From contig NZ_JAKNQY010000030.1 of the NCBI RefSeq assembly GCF_024494355.1, positions 1-64,000 on the forward strand: a DNA stretch of 64,000 bases, given 5' to 3'. A program made the position numbers and the translations under genes. Shown here piece by piece: positions 17,573 to 26,717 of this stretch. The stretch comes from Pseudomonas sp. Q11. GTDB taxonomy: Bacteria; Pseudomonadota; Gammaproteobacteria; Pseudomonadales; Pseudomonadaceae. Position 1 is the first letter of the stretch. Each line of letters starts with the position of its first letter. Under the pieces are notes generated by a model. It was not told where the DNA came from. It searched no databases and worked only from the letters and a program-made list of their open reading frames with translations.

Positions 17573-17700
17573 CAAAAAAAACCCGGGTTCTGGGGGGTGA
17601 ATCCGGGTTAAGACCATTAGGAGTAAAACAAAGGCACACGGTCCGTTGGTACCTTTACCGGCGCGTCACTTGGGGGAGATGTCGCGCCGACAGTTCAAGT
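17573..17700 (-). ncRNA. rgsA: RgsA small regulatory RNA
   Basis: No protein gene fits between tatD and the TetR gene, which is where Pseudomonas encodes RgsA. On the minus strand a CATACT -10 box (17713-17708, no -35, as for sigma-S) predicts a start near 17700. A 7-bp stem (CGGCGCG/CGCGCCG) with a C-rich loop follows at 17659-17689. Then comes an unpaired stretch at 17614-17634 complementary to the acpP ribosome-binding site, and a terminator at 17574-17609. Length is about 128 nt. RgsA is known as an RpoS-dependent, GacA-influenced sRNA; as I recall, acpP and fis are reported P. aeruginosa targets. Confidence 0.82.
17574..17609 (-). terminator. rho-independent terminator of rgsA
   Basis: AACCCGG (17580-17586) pairs with CCGGGTT (17603-17609), and eight consecutive A on the plus strand (17574-17581) give the U tract on the minus strand. 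The orientation shows that the transcript here runs leftwards, opposite to tatD. Confidence 0.88.
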
Positions 17701-17787
17701 ATTGATCAGTATGCCGACGCGTCCAGTCTGGCCGGGACAGTTTTTAAACAAATTTGGAATACGCTCGCTTCGGATAAGTTCTCACTG

Positions 17788-17805
17788 CCGGCCAAAGCTT
17801 GCCGG
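17788..17805. other. small hairpin upstream of the TetR gene
   Basis: CCGGC and GCCGG arms enclose an 8-base spacer. I see no further signal between the rgsA promoter and the TetR start that I can name. Confidence 0.3.
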
Positions 17806-17948
17806 TGGGGCGCAGGGATATGAAAACAGCAGGTCGGATCTGCACGATTTTATGAAGAACTGTGGTCGAGAACGGATGATCCGTGCATTTTTGCGTAAGT
17901 TAGGCATAATACTCGGCTTCGAATTTTGACCCTTCAGACCTTTTTCTT

Positions 17949-18587
17949 ATGCACAAAGAACCCCGTAAGGTCCGTGAGTTTCGTCGCCGCGAGCAGGAAA
18001 TTCTCGACACCGCGCTCAAGTTGTTCCTCGACCAGGGTGAAGACAGCGTCACCGTCGAGATGATTGCGGATGCCGTGGGTATCGGCAAAGGCACGATTTA
18101 TAAACATTTCAAATCCAAGGCGGAGATCTACCTGCGCCTGATGCTTGATTACGAGCGCGATTTGAACGAGCTGCTGCATTCGGCCAATGTGGACAAGGAC
18201 AAGGAGGCCCTATCCCGGGCCTACTTCGAATTCCGCATGCGCGATCCGCAACGGTATCGCTTGTTCGACCGCCTGGAAGAAAAGGTGGTCAAGGGCAACC
18301 AGGTGCCGGAGATGGTCGAGGAGCTGCACAAGATCCGCGCCTCGAACTTCGAACGCCTGACCCTGTTGATCAAGGGCCGGATCAGCGAAGGCAAGCTCGA
18401 AGACGTGCCGCCCTATTTCCACTACTGTGCCGCCTGGGCACTGGTGCACGGCGCAGTGGCGCTGTATCACTCGCCGTTCTGGAGCAACGTGCTGGAAGAC
18501 CAGGAAGGTTTCTTCCAGTTCCTGATGGACATCGGCGTGCGCATGGGCAACAAGCGCAAGCGCGACACCGACGTTCCGAGCAGCTAA
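17949..18587 (+). CDS. TetR family transcriptional regulator
   Basis: A 212-aa TetR repressor with an N-terminal helix-turn-helix (about residues 12-55; MIADAVGIGKGTIYKHF) and an all-helical ligand-binding C-terminus. The gene follows rgsA as in other pseudomonads. Its ligand and targets are not apparent. No Shine-Dalgarno is visible before the ATG, which is unusual in this window. Confidence 0.88.
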   Translation: MHKEPRKVREFRRREQEILDTALKLFLDQGEDSVTVEMIADAVGIGKGTIYKHFKSKAEIYLRLMLDYERDLNELLHSANVDKDKEALSRAYFEFRMRDPQRYRLFDRLEEKVVKGNQVPEMVEELHKIRASNFERLTLLIKGRISEGKLEDVPPYFHYCAAWALVHGAVALYHSPFWSNVLEDQEGFFQFLMDIGVRMGNKRKRDTDVPSS

Positions 18588-18605
18588 GTCATTCGGCTGC
18601 CTAAT

Positions 18606-18631
18606 TGCGCCATGTCCGCTTACATGGCGCA
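18606..18631. other. perfect hairpin after the TetR gene
   Basis: TGCGCCATGT and ACATGGCGCA form a perfect 10-bp stem with a 6-base loop, 18 bp after the TetR stop. There is no T run, so it is not a standard terminator. Confidence 0.45.
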
Positions 18632-18668
18632 GTGTCCCAGGAATATACTCAGGCTTGGCACTTGCGAA

Positions 18669-18690
18669 AACTTGAATTCTGGGTCAAGTT
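18669..18690 (+). promoter_or_regulatory. palindrome upstream of the MoaA paralogue
   Basis: AACTTGA-N8-TCAAGTT is a perfect interrupted palindrome 35 bp before the radical-SAM gene. It resembles an ANR/FNR half-site pair (TTGA/TCAA), but the spacer is two bases too long for that family. A different dimeric regulator is likely. Confidence 0.4.
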
Positions 18691-18725
18691 TCGTAAGTCC
18701 GATTCTTCTTTCGCCGGAGTGATCC

Positions 18726-19694
18726 ATGATCGTTGACCGTCAAGGCAGGCGTTTTCGCAATTTGCGAATCAGCCTGACCTCAGCCTGCAATTACGCCTGT
18801 ACCTACTGCGTGCCCAACGGCAAGCGGCTGGTGGCTGCGCAGGATGAACTGTCGGCCGAGGCCATGGCGCGCGGTGTGGCTTACCTGATCGAAGCTGCCG
18901 GTATCGAGCGGCTGCGTATTACCGGCGGCGAGCCGCTGGTCAGCCCCAAGCTTGAAAGCTTCATGACGGCGGTGGGGCAGATGGGCCTGGAAGACATCAG
19001 CCTGACCACCAACGGTCAGTTGCTGGCGAAAAAGCTGCCGTTGCTGGTAGACGCCGGCATCCGCCGGATCAACGTTTCCCTCGATACCTTGGACCCCGAC
19101 GCGTTTCGCAGCATCGCCCGTGGCGGTGATTTGGCGACGGTGCTCGATGGCATGGACCAGGCTCGGGCGGCGGGGCTGAAGATCAAGGTCAACATGGTGC
19201 CGCTGCGCGGGCAGAACCTGGATCAGGTGATGCCATTGCTCGAGTACTGCCTGGAGCGCGGCTATGAGCTGCGCTTCATCGAGCTGATGCGCATGGGGCA
19301 CCTGGCCAGCGACTCCAACGCGTTCCTGCAGCAATTCGTCAGCCTTCAACAGTTGCTGAGCCTGATTGGCGACCAGTACGAGTACCTGCAAGCCGACGCG
19401 CCGGTCGATGCTACCGCAGTGCGCTACGAAATCCCGGGGGTGGGGCACTTCGGCGTGATCGCCAACGAAAGCGTGCCGTTCTGCCGCACTTGCTCGCGGT
19501 TGCGGCTGTCCTCCACAGGCTGGTTGCATGGCTGCCTGTCGTCGAGCAACCGGCACTTTGTCGGCGATCTTCTGGATAAACCCCGTCATCAGGCATTGCC
19601 GGCCCTTCAGCGGCTGTTGGTCAAGGCGTTGGGAGACAAGCAGGAAGTGGCCTTTTCCGGCGGTGCAACCATCATGAAAATCATCGGTGGTTGA
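18726..19694 (+). CDS. MoaA family radical SAM protein (GTP 3',8-cyclase-like)
   Basis: A 322-aa MoaA homologue, the first enzyme of molybdenum cofactor synthesis. It has the radical-SAM cluster Cys21-x3-Cys25-x2-Cys28, the TGGEPL SAM-binding motif, the second 4Fe-4S cluster Cys253-x2-Cys256-x13-Cys270, and the C-terminal Gly-Gly tail (KIIGG) needed by true MoaA. All key features are present, so it may be active. It stands alone, away from other mo genes, so it is probably one of two MoaA copies in the genome. A perfect inverted repeat follows. Confidence 0.85.
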   Translation: MIVDRQGRRFRNLRISLTSACNYACTYCVPNGKRLVAAQDELSAEAMARGVAYLIEAAGIERLRITGGEPLVSPKLESFMTAVGQMGLEDISLTTNGQLLAKKLPLLVDAGIRRINVSLDTLDPDAFRSIARGGDLATVLDGMDQARAAGLKIKVNMVPLRGQNLDQVMPLLEYCLERGYELRFIELMRMGHLASDSNAFLQQFVSLQQLLSLIGDQYEYLQADAPVDATAVRYEIPGVGHFGVIANESVPFCRTCSRLRLSSTGWLHGCLSSSNRHFVGDLLDKPRHQALPALQRLLVKALGDKQEVAFSGGATIMKIIGG

Positions 19695-19700
19695 CGAATA

Positions 19701-19770
19701 CTATCGCGGGCAAGCCTTGCTCCCACAAGGTGAACACCGTGCCTGTGGGAGCAAGGCTTGCCCGCGATAG
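19701..19770. repeat. perfect 27-bp inverted REP pair
   Basis: Two perfectly complementary arms (19701-19727 and 19744-19770; core GCGGGCAAGCCTTGCTCCCA) are separated by 16 bases. It begins 7 bp after the moaA-like stop and would form a very stable hairpin at the 3' end of that message. Confidence 0.9.
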
Positions 19771-19883
19771 TAATTTCCCATTCACTTGGATGTGTCTGAC
19801 ACCCCCCATTTCGATGAGCTGGCGCAAAAGCTGCATCCCATGGCCATTCGCCGGTTTTCCGTCACCGGTTTTTGGAGGATAGG

Positions 19884-20489
19884 ATGCGTAGCCTGGTTTT
19901 GCTGCTGGCCGTTTTGGCGCTTGGTGGCTGCATGAATGTCAGCGACATGGGGGAGGGCGTCCGCTATCACATGAGCGACGCCGGTTTGCTGGACCACAGC
20001 GACAGCCGTCGTGTGAATAATCTGCGTATCCAGCCGGATTCGTTCATCTACATCGCCCAGGGCGCCTTCGCGCCTCCCGGCAGTGCCTACCCGCGGCCCA
20101 ATGTCGTCGCCGAAGAGGCCTTCAACGGTTTCATCGAGTATTTCCCCATGGTACGTCGCGCCCGCGTTCCTGAGGGACTGGACCAGGCCATGGGTGAAGC
20201 CCGAGCCGCCGGTGCTCACTACCTGCTGTATACGCGGTTCGCCAAGGCCGACAACCGCATCGGCAATACCGATGAGTGGCTGGATGAAGAGGCCGTGGAC
20301 CGCTTGGGGGTCGACACCAGCGTCATTCAAATCATGTTGATCGAGACCAGCACCCAGTATTTGATTGATACTGCACGCATCAAGAGTCGTGGCGGTTTAC
20401 TGACGTTGCACGACAAACAGCCAGAAGACCTGATCGCCCCCCCGTTGCGCGAGTATGCCCGCAGCCTGTTGGGAGTGAGCGACCAGTAA
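19884..20489 (+). CDS. DUF4823 family lipoprotein
   Basis: A 201-aa lipoprotein. The signal peptide MRSLVLLLAVLALGGC ends in the lipobox LGGC, predicting acylation at Cys16. The rest (residues about 30-195) matches the DUF4823 type found in Pseudomonas; its function is unknown. I use the ATG at 19884, which has GGAGG 6 nt upstream, rather than the in-frame TTG at 19872. It is probably co-transcribed with the DUF1285 gene 16 bp downstream. Confidence 0.85.
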   Translation: MRSLVLLLAVLALGGCMNVSDMGEGVRYHMSDAGLLDHSDSRRVNNLRIQPDSFIYIAQGAFAPPGSAYPRPNVVAEEAFNGFIEYFPMVRRARVPEGLDQAMGEARAAGAHYLLYTRFAKADNRIGNTDEWLDEEAVDRLGVDTSVIQIMLIETSTQYLIDTARIKSRGGLLTLHDKQPEDLIAPPLREYARSLLGVSDQ

Positions 20490-20505
20490 AACTCAAGGAG
20501 TCACC

Positions 20506-21066
20506 ATGAGCGGACCGCAAAAAGCCAATGACCTACTGGGGCAGATCCCCAAGACCAAAGGTTTGCCGCCAGTCCACTTGTGGAACCCTGACTTCTGCGG
20601 CGATATCGACATGCGCATCGCCCGTGATGGCACCTGGTATTACCTGGGCACGCCTATCGGGCGAAAGCCTATGGTCAAGCTGTTCTCCACCATCATCCGC
20701 CGCGACGGCGATGATTACTTCCTGATCACTCCTGTGGAAAAAGTTGGCATCAAGGTCGACGATGCACCGTTTGTGGCGGTGACCCTGGAGGTTGAAGGGC
20801 AGGGTGAGCAGCAGCGACTGCGCTTCACCACCAATGTCGAGGAAACCACTGAGGCCGGCGGCGAACATCCGATGCGGGTGGTGATCGATCCGCAGACCCA
20901 GGAGCCCGCGCCCTACGTGCACGTACGTAGTAACCTCGAAGCGCTGATCCATCGCAATGTGTTCTACCAGTTGGTGGAGCTGGCGGTCAGCCGCGAGATT
21001 GATGGGCAGCGTTGGTTGGGCGTGTGGAGTGCCGGGGTATTTTTCCCGATAGGCCTGGAACCCTGA
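20506..21066 (+). CDS. DUF1285 domain-containing protein
   Basis: A 186-aa cytosolic protein of the DUF1285 family, known structurally but of unknown role. The conserved N-terminal block PPVHLWNPDFCGDIDMRI and the central IRRDGDDYFLITPVEKV are visible. AAGGAG precedes the ATG. It pairs with the upstream lipoprotein gene and ends at a REP pair. Confidence 0.85.
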   Translation: MSGPQKANDLLGQIPKTKGLPPVHLWNPDFCGDIDMRIARDGTWYYLGTPIGRKPMVKLFSTIIRRDGDDYFLITPVEKVGIKVDDAPFVAVTLEVEGQGEQQRLRFTTNVEETTEAGGEHPMRVVIDPQTQEPAPYVHVRSNLEALIHRNVFYQLVELAVSREIDGQRWLGVWSAGVFFPIGLEP

Positions 21067-21070
21067 TCCC

Positions 21071-21157
21071 TGTGGGAGCGAGCCTGCTCGCGATGACGGC
21101 AGCATGGTCAACCTTGTCTTAACTGATCCACCGCTATCGCGAGCAGGCTCGCTCCCA
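21071..21157. repeat. inverted REP pair (BIME-like)
   Basis: GTGGGAGCGAGCCTGCTCGC (from 21072) and its reverse complement (ending at 21157) flank a 45-bp spacer. It marks the boundary between the DUF1285 gene and the galactose region. Confidence 0.88.
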
Positions 21158-21191
21158 CTCGGGTGAAGCCGTAAAATTCAAATTGACACCC

Positions 21192-21206
21192 AATCATATG
21201 ATGATT
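21192..21206 (+). promoter_or_regulatory. candidate GntR operator upstream of its own gene
   Basis: AATCAT-ATG-ATGATT is a perfect interrupted palindrome, flanked by CCC and a GTTTGGG. It sits 39 bp before the GntR start. A related sequence lies upstream of the sugar-binding-protein gene (23949). FadR-type GntR proteins usually bind such short palindromes and autoregulate. Confidence 0.5.
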
Positions 21207-21244
21207 AGTTTGGGCCTCTATAAGAAGTGGCCCACGGGGTATTC

Positions 21245-21991
21245 ATGTCCAGCAGTTTTCACGCATCGACCGTCGATTGGCTGGGGGGCTGGATAGCCGC
21301 CGGTCAGGTCAAGCCTGGGCAGACTATCAAGGTTGAGGCCGATCTCGGCCAGCAACTGGGCGTCAGCCGCACGGTGATCCGCGAAGCGATCAAGACCCTG
21401 GTGGCCAAAGGCATGCTGGAAGTCGGACCCAAAGTCGGTACGCGGGTGTTGCCGGTGCGCCGCTGGAATCTGTTCGACCCGCAGGTGGTCGGTTGGCTGT
21501 CGCGTAGCGGCCTGCCGGAAAATTTTGTCGATGACCTGCTGGACCTGCGACGTACCATCGAACCGATGGCGGTGCGCTGGGCCTGTGAGCGCGCGACGGC
21601 TGATCAGGTGCAGGCGATTCGCCTGGCCTACCATGCCCTGGAGCGTGCGGTGGACAGCGGTGCCGATTACAACCGTGCCGACCAGTTCTTCCATGAGTGC
21701 ATCCTCGCCGCCAGTCATAATCAATTCATCGAACAAATGGTCCCGGCCTTGGGCGCGCTGCTGGCGGTGTCGTTCGAGGTGTCTGCCGCCGACCCGGATG
21801 AGCTGCGCCGCACTTTGCCGATCCACAAGGATATTGCCGAAGCCATCGCTGCCCGTGATGCGGCGCGGGGCGTCTGGGCCTGCATGACCTTGATCGATAA
21901 CGCTGACCTGGCCATCAAGCGTTTTTACCCTAACGTCATGGCCGGGCGGACAGAGACCGCCGGGCAAACAGGAAACAGGAGTTTTCAATGA
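21245..21991 (+). CDS. FadR-subfamily GntR regulator (DgoR-like)
   Basis: A 248-aa regulator with an N-terminal winged helix (about residues 10-70; GVSRTVIREAIKTLVAKGMLE) and an FCD ligand domain with the metal-site acidic/His residues (DQFFHECIL, HKDIAEAI). Start MSSSFHAS at 21245; an in-frame GTG at 21227 has poorer support. Its stop overlaps the lactonase start (ATGATG), so regulator and lactonase are coupled. By context it senses galactonate or a related intermediate. Confidence 0.85.
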   Translation: MSSSFHASTVDWLGGWIAAGQVKPGQTIKVEADLGQQLGVSRTVIREAIKTLVAKGMLEVGPKVGTRVLPVRRWNLFDPQVVGWLSRSGLPENFVDDLLDLRRTIEPMAVRWACERATADQVQAIRLAYHALERAVDSGADYNRADQFFHECILAASHNQFIEQMVPALGALLAVSFEVSAADPDELRRTLPIHKDIAEAIAARDAARGVWACMTLIDNADLAIKRFYPNVMAGRTETAGQTGNRSFQ

Positions 21992-22863
21992 TGTGGACGG
22001 CTGTGACAGAGCACCGGGCGACATTAGGGGAGGGCCCCTTCTGGGATGAACCGACTCAAGCGCTGTATTGGGTCGACATTGCCGGTAAGCAGGCGCTGCG
22101 GCTGATCGGCGCCAATGTGCAGATCTGGCAGATGCCCGAGCATGTGTCCGCCTTCATCCCGACCCAGAGTGGCGATGCGCTGGTGACCCTCAGCAGTGGC
22201 GTCTACCGGTTGGATCTGGAGTCGCCGGGTCTGGAGCCGCGCCTGACACTGCTGTGCATGGCCGATCCCACGCCTGGCAATCGAGCCAACGAAGCCCGTT
22301 GCGATGCCTTGGGCCAGCTCTGGCTCGGCACCATGCAGAACAACATTGGTGAAGAGGGAGAAGACCTGCCCATTGAGCGGCGTTCCGGGGGGCTGTTTCG
22401 CATTGATACCGATGGCCGGGTCCTGCCGCTGTTGCGCAAGCGGGGCATTCCCAACACGCTGTTGTGGAGTCCTGATGGCACTACGGTGTATTTCGGCGAA
22501 AGTCTCGACGGCACGCTTTACCGACACTTCATCTATCCCGACGGCAGCCTGGCCCCCGCCGAGGTCTGGTTTGGTCCTCACCCGCGTGGCGGTCCCGACG
22601 GCTCGGCAATGGATGCCAGGGGCTATGTCTGGAATGCTCGCTGGGACGGCAGTTGCCTGCTGCGACTGGACCCGGACGGTCATGTTGATCGGGTGATCGA
22701 GTTGCCGGTCAGTCGCCCTACCAGCTGTGTGTTCGGTGGTGAAGACCTCAAGACGCTGTACATCACCAGTGCGGCGAGCCCGCTTAACCATCCACTTGAC
22801 GGAGCGGTGCTGTCGATGCGAGTCGATGTGCCAGGGGTGAGCTGTACACGGTTTGCGGGTTAA
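21988..22863 (+). CDS. SMP-30/gluconolactonase family sugar lactonase
   Basis: A 291-aa six-bladed beta-propeller lactonase. Metal-site motifs are LGEGPFW (Glu), RANEARCDALGQLW (Asn/Asp) and WSPDGTTVYF/GGPDGSAMD (Asp). In the De Ley-Doudoroff route it opens D-galactono-lactone to D-galactonate; the same fold serves L-arabinono-lactone. Start ATG 21988 with CAGGAG upstream; a second ATG follows at once. Confidence 0.87.
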   Translation: MMWTAVTEHRATLGEGPFWDEPTQALYWVDIAGKQALRLIGANVQIWQMPEHVSAFIPTQSGDALVTLSSGVYRLDLESPGLEPRLTLLCMADPTPGNRANEARCDALGQLWLGTMQNNIGEEGEDLPIERRSGGLFRIDTDGRVLPLLRKRGIPNTLLWSPDGTTVYFGESLDGTLYRHFIYPDGSLAPAEVWFGPHPRGGPDGSAMDARGYVWNARWDGSCLLRLDPDGHVDRVIELPVSRPTSCVFGGEDLKTLYITSAASPLNHPLDGAVLSMRVDVPGVSCTRFAG

Positions 22864-22923
22864 ATCCCAAAATATGGGATGTAAATATATATATTGAGAT
22901 TATTTGCCGGTCGGGTTTATAGT
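22864..22923 (+). promoter_or_regulatory. galactose promoter copy 1: palindrome plus -35/-10
   Basis: Palindrome ATCCCA-AAATA-TGGGAT (22864-22880), then TTGAGA (22894-22899), an 18-bp spacer and TATAGT (22918-22923). The same layout recurs at 30276-30334 before dgoK. The palindrome centre lies about 58 bp before the predicted start (near 22930), a typical activator position. The IclR protein encoded at 34723 is the natural candidate to bind it. Confidence 0.7.
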
Positions 22924-22975
22924 CGGTTCCATCAGCGATACGCACTCACACTAAAAAAACAAGACAGGTGAAGTG

Positions 22976-23086
22976 ATGCAACGATCTTCCTCCGTACCGC
23001 CTGGCGGCGTACGCGATTCCAAAAGCCTTTCGGCCGGTCATCTCTGGATGTCCGGTTTTCGTCGTGCCGACGGACAGGAGTCTTGA
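22976..23086 (+). CDS. possible 36-codon leader ORF
   Basis: After promoter copy 1 an ATG at 22976 with AGGTGA upstream opens a 36-codon frame ending 3 bp before the dehydrogenase ATG. The bases around this start (ACAGGTGAA, then ATGCA) match those around the dgoK start at 30374, so the translation start region was copied together with the promoter. Third-position GC is lower than in neighbouring genes and no family is recognised, so it may be a non-functional leftover or a leader peptide. Confidence 0.25.
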   Translation: MQRSSSVPPGGVRDSKSLSAGHLWMSGFRRADGQES

Positions 23087-23089
23087 GTC

Positions 23090-23908
23090 ATGGCCCAAAC
23101 CCTGTCCTTGTCACCGATGCCCGAACCCCCGAAAGGCGAACGCCTGAAAAACAAAGTGGTGCTGTTGACCGGTGCCGCCCAAGGCATTGGCGAGGCGATC
23201 GTTGCGGTGTTCGCCTCGCAGCAGGCACGTTTGGTCATCAGTGACATCCAGGCCGAGAAGGTTGAGAAAGTCGCTGCCCTCTGGCGTGAACGCGGGGCGG
23301 ATGTGCAGGCACTCAAAGCCGATGTGTCCAACCAGCGGGACCTGCATGCCATGGCCCGTCGTGCCGTCGAGCTGCACGGTCGCATTGACATTCTGGTGAA
23401 CTGCGCGGGCGTAAACGTATTTCGTGACCCGCTGGAAATGACCGAGGAGGATTGGCGCCGCTGCTTCGCCATTGACCTGGACGGTGCCTGGTTCGGCTGC
23501 AAGGCGGTGTTGCCGCAGATGCTCGAACAGGGCGGGGGCAGCATCATCAATATCGCTTCGACTCATTCATCCCACATTATTCCCGGATGTTTCCCTTACC
23601 CGGTGGCCAAGCACGGTCTGCTCGGCCTGACCCGTGCATTGGGTATCGAATACGCGCCCAAAGGTGTGCGCGTGAATGCCATTGCGCCGGGTTACATCGA
23701 AACTCAATTGAATATCGACTATTGGAACGGCTTCGCCGATCCACATGCCGAACGCCAGCGTGCGCTGGATCTGCATCCGCCACGTCGCATCGGCCAGCCG
23801 ATCGAAGTGGCAATGACGGCCGTGTTCCTGGCCAGTGATGAAGCACCTTTTATTAACGCCTCATGCATCACCATTGATGGTGGACGTTCGGTCATGTACC
23901 ACGACTGA
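23090..23908 (+). CDS. SDR dehydrogenase, probable D-galactose (L-arabinose) 1-dehydrogenase
   Basis: A 272-aa short-chain dehydrogenase with TGAAQGIGEA (NAD(P) loop), NCAG, and catalytic Ser (IASTHSS), Tyr and Lys (YPVAK). It ends in the usual TIDGG motif. Being next to a sugar lactonase, a sugar ABC importer and DgoKAD, it most likely oxidises D-galactose at C1 to the lactone; such enzymes often also take L-arabinose or D-fucose. The substrate is inferred from context only. GGAG lies 9 nt before the ATG. Confidence 0.78.
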   Translation: MAQTLSLSPMPEPPKGERLKNKVVLLTGAAQGIGEAIVAVFASQQARLVISDIQAEKVEKVAALWRERGADVQALKADVSNQRDLHAMARRAVELHGRIDILVNCAGVNVFRDPLEMTEEDWRRCFAIDLDGAWFGCKAVLPQMLEQGGGSIINIASTHSSHIIPGCFPYPVAKHGLLGLTRALGIEYAPKGVRVNAIAPGYIETQLNIDYWNGFADPHAERQRALDLHPPRRIGQPIEVAMTAVFLASDEAPFINASCITIDGGRSVMYHD

Positions 23909-23948
23909 ATATTCCGGGATTTCAGTCGGAAACTTCGCCTGTAATCCA

Positions 23949-23967
23949 ATCATCATACGATATGACT
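23949..23967 (+). promoter_or_regulatory. candidate GntR operator upstream of the ABC importer
   Basis: The block starting AATCATCATACGAT (23949) resembles the reverse complement of the palindrome upstream of the GntR gene (AATCATCATATGAT). It contains the perfect short palindrome TCATA-CGA-TATGA. It lies about 120 bp before the importer's first gene. Confidence 0.4.
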
Positions 23968-24083
23968 ATTTAGACCTATGCTGTGTAGCTACATGTTTGA
24001 CCGCCCAGCCTGCGTATTTCCACTGATGTTGGAGCAGGGCCCTGGACGTTTTGGCTTTCAATAAAAAAAACAAGGAGACAGCT

Positions 24084-25088
24084 ATGAATCATCGTCGTGG
24101 GATCCGTTCCCTGTGCCGTGCCGCCCTGGCGGTTACTGCGCTCAGCCTCAGCAGCAGCTTGCTGGCGGCCGAAGAAGTGAAGATCGGTTTTCTGGTCAAG
24201 CAGGCCGAGGAGCCCTGGTTCCAGACCGAATGGGCGTTCGCCGAAAAGGCCGGTAAGGACAGGGGCTTCACGGTGATCAAGATCGCCGTGCCCGACGGCG
24301 AGAAGACCCTCTCGGCCATCGACAGCCTCGCCGCTAACGGCGCCAAGGGGTTTGTTATCTGCCCACCGGACGTGGCCCTCGGCCCGGCCATCGTGGCCAA
24401 GGCCAAACTCAACGGTTTGAAAGTCATTGCCGTGGACGACCGTTTTGTCGACGCCAACGGCAAGTTCATGGAAGACGTGCCGTACCTGGGCATGGCCGCG
24501 TTCGAAGTAGGCCAGAAGCAGGGCGCGGCGATGGCCGCTGAAGCCAAAAACCGCGGTTGGGACTGGAAAGACACCTATGCCGTGATCAACACCTACAACG
24601 AACTGGATACCGGCAAGAAACGCACCGACGGTTCGGTCGATGCCCTGAAGAAGGCCGGCATGCCGGAGGACCATATCCTCTATTCGGCGCTCAAGACCCT
24701 CGACGTACCCGGCAGCATGGACGCCACCAACTCAGCCCTGGTGAAACTGCCTGGCGAGGCCAAAAACCTGATCATCGGCGGCATGAACGACAACACGGTG
24801 CTGGGCGGTGTGCGCGCCACCGAAAGCGCCGGGTTCAAGGCGGCCAATGTGATCGGGATCGGCATCAACGGCACCGACGCCATTGGCGAGTTGAAGAAAG
24901 CCGACAGTGGTTTCTTCGGTTCGATGCTGCCAAGCCCGCACATCGAAGGCTACAAGACCGCCGAGATGATGTACGAGTGGATCACCACCGGCAAGGAGCC
25001 ACCGAAATACACCGCCATGGACGAGGTGACGCTGATCACCCGGGAGAACTTCAAGCAAGAGCTGGAGAAGATCGGCCTGTGGAACTGA
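24084..25088 (+). CDS. araF: AraF-type periplasmic sugar-binding protein
   Basis: A 334-aa periplasmic binding protein. The signal peptide (about residues 1-25) ends at SSLLAA before EEVKIGFLVK. The type-I periplasmic-binding fold resembles the L-arabinose-binding protein AraF, which in E. coli also binds D-galactose and D-fucose. I use the ATG at 24084 with AAGGAG upstream. It is first of three importer genes (binding protein, ATPase, permease); galactose is a plausible ligand here. Confidence 0.87.
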   Translation: MNHRRGIRSLCRAALAVTALSLSSSLLAAEEVKIGFLVKQAEEPWFQTEWAFAEKAGKDRGFTVIKIAVPDGEKTLSAIDSLAANGAKGFVICPPDVALGPAIVAKAKLNGLKVIAVDDRFVDANGKFMEDVPYLGMAAFEVGQKQGAAMAAEAKNRGWDWKDTYAVINTYNELDTGKKRTDGSVDALKKAGMPEDHILYSALKTLDVPGSMDATNSALVKLPGEAKNLIIGGMNDNTVLGGVRATESAGFKAANVIGIGINGTDAIGELKKADSGFFGSMLPSPHIEGYKTAEMMYEWITTGKEPPKYTAMDEVTLITRENFKQELEKIGLWN

Positions 25089-25163
25089 CGGTCGGTTGAT
25101 TCAAAAGCGGCCCTGGCCTGATGAGTGCCGGGGTCGCTTGATCTCTGTGAGTTCGAGGTGGTT

Positions 25164-26708
<1,545 letters not shown>

Positions 26709-26717
26709 GAGGTAAAC

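Noticed and set aside
17891..17910. Promoter TTGCGT / CATAAT for the TetR gene
   Set aside because: The spacing between the hexamers is only 8 bp; no good -35 fits the -10.
18669..18690. ANR/FNR site before the moaA-like gene
   Set aside because: TTGA and TCAA half-sites are present but the gap is 8, not 6, bases.
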